A DNA stretch of 12,495 nt, from NCBI RefSeq assembly GCF_946998255.1, contig NZ_CAMPYN010000037.1, forward strand, positions 1 through 12,495, in the 5' to 3' direction. The notes beneath the pieces are model-generated. The model saw only the letters and a program-made list of their open reading frames with translations, had not been told where the DNA came from and made no database searches. The DNA comes from an uncultured Helcococcus sp. GTDB taxonomy: Bacteria; Bacillota; Clostridia; Tissierellales; Peptoniphilaceae. The translations under genes were made by a program, and so were the position numbers. Below, one piece after another: positions 7,689 to 12,495 of the stretch. Each line of letters opens with the position of its first letter. Within the stretch, counting starts at the first letter, position 1.

Positions 7689-8625
7689 CTTCACCTCTAA
7701 TTATCGTCCCTCTAACTTTTGCATCACTTGTCTTGTTTATAATAACTATTCCAATTATAACTAAAATTAAACCTAGAATAATATATGGATTTAGACTTTC
7801 TCCCAATACTAGGGCACTTAAAAAGGTACCAAAGAATGGTATAAATAATCTTAAGAATGCTATTTCAGATGCCTTGTATTCTTGCAGGATGATATACCAT
7901 AGTGAAAAAGCTACTGATGATATCAAGGCTGCATAAATGATTAAAACTACTGAAAGGAATGTAAAATCCATTACCCTATTGGATAGGATAAATCCGATTA
8001 CCATAAGTAAAAATCCGCCATATAAAAATTGACCGGCAGAAGAGGCAAATGGAGATATTCCCTTACCATGTTTCTTTACATAAATGGTTGATAAGGCGCC
8101 TAATATCGAGTTTATAAGCATAAAGCCTTCACCCTTTATTGTAAAGTTAAAGTCGAATCCCTTGTCGACATTTGTGATTATAATTCCTAATATTCCAAAT
8201 AAAATAGCTATTAACTTGTATTTTGTAAATTCTTCTCCTAATAAATAATGAGAAAAAATAACTACAAAAAATGTTGAGGATGATGAAATCAAGGCTGACT
8301 TCATACCAGATGTATTTCCTGTAGCTACATAGAAAAATAAATAACCAAAGGTAACAACAATAAGTCCAAGTTTCAATAAATATGGAAAATTAGTCTTTAA
8401 TTGGTGTAAATTTTTCTTATCTAAAAATGACATTATAAATACAACTAATAAACCCGCTAGGAAAAATCTGATACCTGCAACTAGGATCATTTCGCTAGTG
8501 TCTCCAGCTTGAATCCCCAGTTCTCTGTAAGTTAATTTAACTGTTGGAAAGGCTGATCCCCATAAAAATGTACAAAAAATGGAAATAATATAAGCCCACT
8601 TTTTATCTTTAATTAATTCTCTCAA
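7675..8625 (-). CDS. EamA/DMT-superfamily permease
   Basis: A membrane protein of 316 residues with about ten hydrophobic helices in two similar halves, the 10-TMS drug/metabolite transporter layout. The first half opens with WAYIISIFCTFLWGSAFPTVK, typical of the first EamA helix with its WG-x-x-F/P element. The second half includes the segments around FASSAGQFLYGG and the ending LNPYIILGLILVIIGIVI, typical of the last helix. Such proteins export metabolites or amino acids, but the substrate cannot be told. GGAGG (8631-8635) stands 5 bases before a TTG at 8623-8625, so the start is set there; the reading frame stays open upstream, but that part would include the ribosome binding site itself. 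It is the first gene of the unit with mutS and mutL, which it overlaps or directly precedes. Confidence 0.88.
   Translation of the reverse strand: MRELIKDKKWAYIISIFCTFLWGSAFPTVKLTYRELGIQAGDTSEMILVAGIRFFLAGLLVVFIMSFLDKKNLHQLKTNFPYLLKLGLIVVTFGYLFFYVATGNTSGMKSALISSSSTFFVVIFSHYLLGEEFTKYKLIAILFGILGIIITNVDKGFDFNFTIKGEGFMLINSILGALSTIYVKKHGKGISPFASSAGQFLYGGFLLMVIGFILSNRVMDFTFLSVVLIIYAALISSVAFSLWYIILQEYKASEIAFLRLFIPFFGTFLSALVLGESLNPYIILGLILVIIGIVIINKTSDAKVRGTIIRGEDVNR
7691..7698 (-). promoter_or_regulatory. Ribosome binding site that decides the mutS start
   Basis: On the minus strand AGAGGTGA (7691-7698) lies just before the ATG at 7686-7688. The in-frame GTG at 7692-7694 is part of this site, so it is unlikely to be the start. 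The site lies inside the 3' end of eamA. Confidence 0.7.
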
Positions 8626-8630
8626 TTTTA

Positions 8631-8635
8631 CCTCC
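8631..8635 (-). promoter_or_regulatory. Ribosome binding site that sets a TTG start for eamA
   Basis: GGAGG on the minus strand with a 5-base spacer (TAAAA) to TTG at 8623-8625. An in-frame TTG at 8635-8637 overlaps this site and so cannot use it. Confidence 0.7.
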
Positions 8636-8649
8636 AAATATATAAGATA

Positions 8650-8658
8650 ATTATATCA
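8650..8658 (-). promoter_or_regulatory. Extended -10 promoter of the eamA-mutS-mutL-lipoprotein unit
   Basis: On the minus strand TGATATAAT (8650-8658) is a consensus extended -10. The -35 region falls in the T run of the S1 terminator and is poor. Transcription would start near 8643, giving a leader of about 18 bases before the TTG at 8625. Confidence 0.65.
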
Positions 8659-8673
8659 TAGGTATTTTAAAAT

Positions 8674-8701
8674 AAAAAAAGACTCCTATTGAAGGAGTCT
8701 T
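8674..8701 (-). terminator. Intrinsic terminator of the S1 gene
   Basis: On the minus strand AAGACTCC pairs with GGAGTCTT (8694-8701 with 8679-8686) around a 7-base loop and runs into TTTTTTT. It begins 5 bases past the S1 stop codon and separates this gene from the eamA unit. Confidence 0.93.
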
Positions 8702-8706
8702 AGTGA

Positions 8707-9927
8707 TTATTCTTCGTCAGATGTGTTTTCTTCATCTTCTAATTTTAATTCTAATAAGTCACCTAAGTTTGATCCGAATGAATCTTGGCTTGGAGCTTCT
8801 TCTCTTTGAGGAGCTTTTTTCTTAGGAGCTGGTTTTCTTTCAGCTTTCTTTTCTTCTTGAACTGGTTTTTCAGGTTCAATTAAAGCTCTTCTACTTAGAG
8901 AAATTCTCCTTTCTTCTGGATTGATTTCTAAAATCTTAACTTCAATCTTATCGCCAATGTTCAATACGTCTGATGGTTTTTCAACGTGTTCTGGTGATAT
9001 TTGTGAAACGTGGATTAAACCTTCAACACCTGAAGCTATTCTTACGAATGCACCAAAGTCTAATAGGTTAACTACTTCACCTTCAACAACATCTCCAACT
9101 TTGTATTCATTTTCAAACTTTTCAAAAGGTTTTTCTTGTAATTGTTTTAATCCTAATGATACTCTGTTCTTTTCTCTGTTAGCTTTTAGGATCTTAACTT
9201 CAACTTCATCACCAACATTTAATACTTCTGATGGTTGGTCGATTCTTTCCCATGAAATATCTGAAATATGAATTAATCCATCAACTCCACCTAAGTCAAC
9301 AAAAGCACCGAAGTCTACCATACGAACAACCTTACCAGTAACTACTGCTTCTGGTTCTAGTTTTTCCCAAACCTCATCTAGTTTTTCTTCTTGAAGTACA
9401 CGACTAGATAATACTAATCTCTTCTTCTTTTCATCTAAAGACATAATCTTTGCATCAAGAGTTTGTCCTTCAAATTGTTTAAAGTTTTTTACGAAATAAG
9501 TTGTGATTTGTGATGCTGGTATAAAACCGTTAATACCCATAACTTTTACTAAAAGTCCACCTGAGTTTGATCCGTAAACAGATGCTTCAACGATTTCTTC
9601 GTTTTCAAATTTTCCAACTAGTTTCTTCCAGTTTTTTAATCCAGCAACTCTTGAAGTTGATAAGGCTACATTACCTTCACCATCATCTAGTTTAATAACA
9701 TAAACATCGATTTCTTGTCCAACTTCGAATGCATCTAAAGGATTTTCAGCTTCTTCTTCTGACATTTCATCCTTTTTGATAATTCCATCAGCACGGTAGT
9801 GAATATCTACATATACTTCATCTTCTTTTACTGCAAGTACTTCACCCTTAACTATATCTTTTGGGTAAATCTTTACCATGCTTTCTTCTACTTGTTCCAT
9901 AAATTCTTGGTTTGTTAAATTGTCCAT
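8707..9927 (-). CDS. rpsA: S1 RNA-binding domain protein (Firmicute RpsA/YpfD type)
   Basis: A 406-residue protein with four S1 OB-fold domains at about residues 23-93, 107-176, 194-262 and 279-347. Domains 3 and 4 are the most typical, each with DFGAFV (205-210 and 290-295) and GLIH. The four-domain form is usual in Firmicutes, against six in E. coli S1. After the last domain comes a Lys/Pro/Ala/Glu-rich tail (about 351-380), then a NLGDLL element and an acidic end. Its role in Firmicutes is less clear than in E. coli: it binds single-stranded RNA, and ribosome association is not assured. AGGAGG (9938-9943) lies 10 bases before the ATG. At least three Arg codons are CGT while the neighbours mostly use AGA/AGG, which fits high expression. 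It has its own promoter and terminator and follows plsC. Confidence 0.93.
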   Translation of the reverse strand: MDNLTNQEFMEQVEESMVKIYPKDIVKGEVLAVKEDEVYVDIHYRADGIIKKDEMSEEEAENPLDAFEVGQEIDVYVIKLDDGEGNVALSTSRVAGLKNWKKLVGKFENEEIVEASVYGSNSGGLLVKVMGINGFIPASQITTYFVKNFKQFEGQTLDAKIMSLDEKKKRLVLSSRVLQEEKLDEVWEKLEPEAVVTGKVVRMVDFGAFVDLGGVDGLIHISDISWERIDQPSEVLNVGDEVEVKILKANREKNRVSLGLKQLQEKPFEKFENEYKVGDVVEGEVVNLLDFGAFVRIASGVEGLIHVSQISPEHVEKPSDVLNIGDKIEVKILEINPEERRISLSRRALIEPEKPVQEEKKAERKPAPKKKAPQREEAPSQDSFGSNLGDLLELKLEDEENTSDEE

Positions 9928-9953
9928 TAATTGACTTCCTCCTACTTTTAAAA

Positions 9954-9968
9954 TATGATTTAATCATA
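9954..9968. repeat. 7-1-7 palindrome in the S1 leader
   Basis: TATGATT-T-AATCATA on the plus strand is a perfect 15-base interrupted palindrome just downstream of the predicted S1 transcription start. A one-base centre suits a DNA-binding site better than an RNA hairpin. No binding protein is known from the sequence. Confidence 0.6.
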
Positions 9969-9977
9969 CTTTTTTAT

Positions 9978-10006
9978 ATTGTATAATAAAAACTTGCAAA
10001 TTGCAA
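9978..10006 (-). promoter_or_regulatory. Promoter of the S1 gene
   Basis: On the minus strand -35 TTGCAA (10001-10006), 17-bp spacer, -10 TACAAT (9978-9983). It lies just past the plsC stop codon. The same stretch can form a weak 4-bp hairpin followed by T5, so some termination of plsC transcripts here is possible but poorly supported. Confidence 0.7.
9994..10006. repeat. TTGCAA-A-TTGCAA palindrome over the S1 -35 region
   Basis: Two copies of the self-complementary hexamer TTGCAA separated by one base, one of them acting as the predicted -35. It may be an operator or chance in AT-rich DNA. Confidence 0.5.
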
Positions 10007-10012
10007 CATTTT

Positions 10013-10594
10013 TCAAGCTTTTATATATATTTTTTCATAAACTTGATCTACTATATTTTTATAGCGTTCTTTTCTTGATTGTCCTTCAACCTTATTTATA
10101 TCAACTATGTCAGTATAGATGACTTGCATTTTTTTGAATGGCTTGTAATTTCCTTTTATCCTAATTGGTAATATATTGGCATTACCTCTTGCTGCCAACA
10201 TAGCAATACCATTGTTGAAATTTTCTCTAGATATATCTTCTTTCTTTTTGATTCTTGTGCCTTCTGGAAATATTCCTAAAACTTCTTCATTTTCTAAAAC
10301 TTCTTCAGCTTTTTTCAAAGCTTCCCTATCAAGTCCGTGCCTGTCAATTGGAAAGGCTCCTATAGACTTATAGAACATAGCCATAAATTTATTTTGGAAT
10401 AATTCTTTTTTGGCCATAAAATATATTCTCTTATCAAAAGAAGCTATTAGCAATATAGGATCTAACCAGCTCATATGGTTAGCACAAACAATCAATCTTT
10501 GATTTCCAATGTCTTTTGGCTTATTTACTTCTTCATATCTGAAAAAGATTTTTAATAGCAATTTTACTATGGGTTTTAATATCTTATATAACAT
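10013..10594 (-). CDS. plsC: 1-acyl-sn-glycerol-3-phosphate acyltransferase
   Basis: PlsC adds the second acyl chain to lysophosphatidic acid at the inner face of the membrane, giving phosphatidic acid for phospholipid synthesis. The 193-residue protein is at the short end of the family. The catalytic HX4D is NHMSWLD (H40, D45); motif II is GAFPIDR (79-85), motif III FPEGTR (109-114) and motif IV has LPI (142-144). The N-terminal 20 residues are hydrophobic and basic and probably bind the membrane. The ATG lies 11 bases inside the end of cmk with GGAG 7 bases before it, so the two are translationally coupled. cmk-plsC is a common pair in Firmicutes. In many clostridia ispH lies between plsC and the S1 gene; here it does not. 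Confidence 0.93.
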   Translation of the reverse strand: MLYKILKPIVKLLLKIFFRYEEVNKPKDIGNQRLIVCANHMSWLDPILLIASFDKRIYFMAKKELFQNKFMAMFYKSIGAFPIDRHGLDREALKKAEEVLENEEVLGIFPEGTRIKKKEDISRENFNNGIAMLAARGNANILPIRIKGNYKPFKKMQVIYTDIVDINKVEGQSRKERYKNIVDQVYEKIYIKA

Positions 10595-11237
10595 GATTTT
10601 GCTCCAGGTATTGCTTCATCAGGTCAATTACCCCATCTTCAGATAAGTCTGTGCTATCTATAAGTATGGCATCATCTGCTTGTTTAAGAGGAGTTATTTC
10701 CCTTGTTGAATCAAACTCATCCCTTCTTTTTATATCTGCCAATACAGCTTCAAAGTCTTGGTTGGTTTCTTTACTATCTTGAAGTCTTCTTCTAGCTCTT
10801 TCTTCAGCACTTGCTGTTAAAAAAAATTTGATGCTTGCATCTTTCAAAACATGTGATCCTATGTCCCTACCATCAAGGATAATATTCGATTGTTTTGCAA
10901 TTTTTCTTTGCATTTCAACTAACTTTTCTCGAACCCTTCTATAAGATGAAACTAAAGAAACATTTTTAGTAACTTGCTCGCTACGTATTTCCTTGATGAT
11001 GTCTTTCCCATCTAAATAAAACTTATTATCTTCAATAGAAAGATTGATATCATCTAATTTAGAATTAATCAATTCTTCATCATTTATATCAATATTGTTA
11101 GCTAAAAAATAATATGTATAACTTCTATACATAGCTCCTGTGTCTAAGTAATTGAATCCTATCTCCTCAGACAATCTTTTTGCAATTGTTGATTTACCAG
11201 CTCCGGCCGGGCCATCTATGGCTATTGATTTATACAT
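10584..11237 (-). CDS. cmk: Cytidylate kinase
   Basis: Cmk phosphorylates CMP and dCMP with ATP in the cytoplasm, recycling CMP released by lipid and RNA turnover. At 217 residues it is of normal length. Motifs are the P-loop GPAGAGKS (9-16), LDTGAMYR (31-38) in the nucleotide-binding part, LDGRDIGSHVL (121-131; the family more often has GRDIGTVV), the lid-region ERARRRLQD (146-154), and the CMP-contact stretch RRDEFDSTREITPLKQADDA (171-190). The ribosome binding site AGGAG overlaps the stop codon of the upstream pseudouridine synthase gene (TAGGAG), 5 bases before the ATG, and the 3' end overlaps plsC by 11 bases. It is therefore an internal gene of the scpB-rluB-cmk-plsC unit. Confidence 0.97.
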   Translation of the reverse strand: MYKSIAIDGPAGAGKSTIAKRLSEEIGFNYLDTGAMYRSYTYYFLANNIDINDEELINSKLDDINLSIEDNKFYLDGKDIIKEIRSEQVTKNVSLVSSYRRVREKLVEMQRKIAKQSNIILDGRDIGSHVLKDASIKFFLTASAEERARRRLQDSKETNQDFEAVLADIKRRDEFDSTREITPLKQADDAILIDSTDLSEDGVIDLMKQYLEQNHVI

Positions 11238-11245
11238 AGCTACTC

Positions 11246-11947
11246 CTATAAATTTTTCAAATAATTAATCTCTTTATCGGTCATATTTCTGTATTTACCT
11301 AAGTCTATACCGTCTAGGGAAATATCACCTATCTTAATCCTATTTAAGTCGACTACCTTATAATTTAAAGAAGCAAACATACGACGTATTTGTCTGTTTT
11401 TGCCCTCTTTTATTTTTATTTCAATAGTTTTATCTCCAAGTATGTTTATGATACATGGCTGGGTTATATAGCCCCCTATATCTACACCTTTTTCCAGAAC
11501 TTCTTTGTGTCTTGATAAAAATCTTTTATCTATTCTAACTAAATATGTTTTAAATAATTCTGATCTTGGATGAATCACCTTGTTATAGATATTTCCATCA
11601 TTAGTAATCATGATCAATCCCCTAGAATCCTTATCTAGTCTTCCTATGGAAAAAAGCTTAGTGTCTATATCTATTAGGTCAAAAATAATCTTATCATCAA
11701 ATTTTTTACTATTGGTGCAAGCATATCCCACAGGCTTATTTAATAGGAAATAGTATTTATCGTCTAGAGGTTTTATAATCTGACCCTTATACTTTACTAC
11801 ATCCTTGTCTAAGTCAACTTTAGCCCCTGGAGTATCAATTATTTCATCATTTATAGTTATAAAACCCTGCTGGACTAGTTCATCAGCCTTTCTCCTAGAT
11901 GCTACACCAGACTTAGAAATAAACTTATTAATTCTCATCATAGTCAT
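11246..11947 (-). CDS. rluB: RsuA/RluB-family rRNA pseudouridine synthase
   Basis: It converts a uridine in rRNA to pseudouridine. The 233 residues hold an N-terminal S4 RNA-binding domain (about 4-60, beginning RINKFISKSGVASRRKADELV) and the catalytic domain: LNKPVGY (69-75), GRLDKDSRGL (102-111) with the catalytic D105, and the C-terminal signature EGKNRQIRRM (181-190). In this position beside scpB in Firmicutes the usual product is RluB, acting on 23S rRNA helix 89 (U2605 in E. coli), but RsuA or RluE/F specificity cannot be excluded by eye. The start is uncertain: three ATGs occur within four codons, and the fourth-codon ATG (11938) corresponds to the usual N terminus MRxNKF. The weak GGAT upstream suits the first. 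It overlaps scpB. Confidence 0.9.
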   Translation of the reverse strand: MTMMRINKFISKSGVASRRKADELVQQGFITINDEIIDTPGAKVDLDKDVVKYKGQIIKPLDDKYYFLLNKPVGYACTNSKKFDDKIIFDLIDIDTKLFSIGRLDKDSRGLIMITNDGNIYNKVIHPRSELFKTYLVRIDKRFLSRHKEVLEKGVDIGGYITQPCIINILGDKTIEIKIKEGKNRQIRRMFASLNYKVVDLNRIKIGDISLDGIDLGKYRNMTDKEINYLKNL

Positions 11948-12479
11948 ATTCTAAATCCAAATCTAACTTGTCTAGGTTATCAATGCTTGGTAATTCTGCA
12001 AGACTTGACAAGTCAAAGGCCCTTAAAAATTCATTAGTTGTGGCATAAAGGATTGGCTTACCAATGGTATCGGCCTTGCCCACTTCTTTTATGAGGTTTT
12101 TAGCCTTTAAGGTATCAATAGAGGAATAAGACTTCACCCCTCTTATATTGTCAATCTCAACCCTTGTTACTGGTTGTTTATAGGCTATGATAGCCAAAAC
12201 TTCCATGGATGAATTGCTAATTTTTTTATTACTTTGCTTGATCAATTTTGCCAAGTATTCCTGGTGTTCTTTCCTTGTCGACATTTGAAAATGATCATCT
12301 CTTTCATTGATTACAATACCACGTCTGTAGTGGTCAAACTCATCTTGAAGTTCTTTCAAAATGCTGCGGGTAGTTCTCTTGTCTTGGTCAATGATTTTCA
12401 TTAGCTCATCAATATGTAAGGGCTCTGACCAAGCAAATAAAATGGCCTCAACTATTGATTTAAGTTCCCTATTTGTCAT
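11928..12479 (-). CDS. scpB: Segregation and condensation protein B
   Basis: ScpB works with ScpA and the SMC ATPase in the condensin complex that compacts and separates newly replicated chromosomes. The protein has 183 residues, the usual size, and two winged-helix domains: about 1-80, starting NRELKSIVEAILFAWSEPL, which is the typical ScpB opening, and about 85-160, containing SSMEVLAIIAYKQPVTRVEIDNIRGV, the most conserved ScpB segment, and ending in GKPILYATTNEFL. The C-terminal tail is acidic (DKLDLDLEYDYDEN). A strong GAGGAGGTGA ribosome binding site precedes the ATG. The 3' end overlaps the next gene by 11-20 bases depending on its start. scpA normally lies just upstream and is expected beyond the right edge. 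Confidence 0.96.
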   Translation of the reverse strand: MTNRELKSIVEAILFAWSEPLHIDELMKIIDQDKRTTRSILKELQDEFDHYRRGIVINERDDHFQMSTRKEHQEYLAKLIKQSNKKISNSSMEVLAIIAYKQPVTRVEIDNIRGVKSYSSIDTLKAKNLIKEVGKADTIGKPILYATTNEFLRAFDLSSLAELPSIDNLDKLDLDLEYDYDEN

Positions 12480-12495
12480 TGGTCACCTCCTCATC
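12469..12495 (-). CDS. Possible last codons of the upstream gene (scpA expected)
   Basis: One minus-strand frame from the right edge reads DEEVTNDK and stops at TAG (12469-12471), which would overlap scpB by 11 bases. Eight residues cannot identify a gene. The suggestion rests on the usual scpA-scpB order and on the similar 11-base overlap of cmk and plsC. Another frame stops earlier with TGA. Confidence 0.25.
   Translation of the reverse strand, partial: DEEVTNDK

Noticed and set aside
7689..7694. GTG start for mutS two codons upstream
   Set aside because: The GTG is inside the AGAGGTGA ribosome binding site that suits the ATG at 7686-7688.
7649..7936. Plus-strand open frame across the eamA/mutS junction
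   Set aside because: It is hydrophobic only because it opposes a membrane-protein gene, and no initiation signal is present.
8626..8637. Upstream TTG start for eamA
   Set aside because: It would place the GGAGG ribosome binding site inside the coding sequence and leave no such site ahead of it; the TTG at 8623-8625 has correct spacing.
8921..9271. Plus-strand open frame of 116 codons antisense to the S1 gene
   Set aside because: It has no ribosome binding site, its product is Ser/Thr-rich with no recognisable domain, and it mirrors the well-supported S1 coding sequence.
9984..10012. Intrinsic terminator after plsC
   Set aside because: Only a 4-bp stem precedes the T5 run, too weak to call; the sequence is better explained as the S1 promoter.
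1..12495. CRISPR array, transposon, prophage, tRNA or riboswitch
   Set aside because: I saw no spaced direct repeats, transposase or integrase reading frames, cloverleaf sequences or long structured leaders. All gaps are short and filled by promoters and terminators.

Overview
The window is AT-rich, low-GC Gram-positive DNA. The evidence is strong AGGAGG-type ribosome binding sites, heavy use of AGA/AGG and ATA codons, a Firmicute-style four-domain S1 protein, the scpB-rluB-cmk-plsC gene order and the mutS-mutL pair. Codon style and gene order fit an anaerobic coccus of the Anaerococcus/Peptoniphilus group (Tissierellia); that placement is inference. It is mostly a housekeeping region with no mobile element, tRNA, rRNA or CRISPR. 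Almost everything is on the minus strand, so the text below runs from high to low coordinates.

Block 1 (12495 to 10013, minus): scpB, an rluB-type pseudouridine synthase, cmk and plsC are packed with overlaps or gaps of a few bases and form one transcription unit whose start lies beyond the right edge. It combines chromosome segregation, rRNA modification, CMP recycling and phosphatidic acid synthesis, a common Firmicute grouping. Block 2 (10006 to 8674, minus): the S1 RNA-binding protein gene has its own promoter, set among two short palindromes, and ends in a clean intrinsic terminator.

Block 3 (8655 to 2793, minus): an extended -10 promoter drives eamA (a DMT-family transporter), then mutS, mutL and a small lipoprotein gene. 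eamA/mutS and mutS/mutL overlap, and the lipoprotein ribosome binding site is fused to the mutL stop codon. This is the mismatch-repair operon. The most notable observation in the window is that MutL keeps an intact ATPase domain but has lost nearly all recognisable endonuclease metal-site residues (DQHA(X)2E(X)4E and CPHGRP), although no MutH is visible here. MutS also has an unusual sequence just after Walker B.

Block 4 (1435 to 2827, plus): one MATE-family efflux gene with a consensus promoter. It converges on the lipoprotein gene at a shared 15-bp hairpin terminator and separates mutSL from miaA. Block 5 (1358 to 372, minus): miaA, for tRNA i6A37 synthesis, has its own promoter and terminator. 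Block 6 (327 to 1, minus): the 5' part of an ArsR/SmtB-family metal-sensor repressor, cut by the left edge, has a consensus promoter and a palindromic operator just downstream of the start point.

No gene-free stretch exceeds 300 bases. The intergenic gaps are filled by the promoters and terminators listed. No convincing new multi-gene system was found; the degenerate MutL is the best lead.
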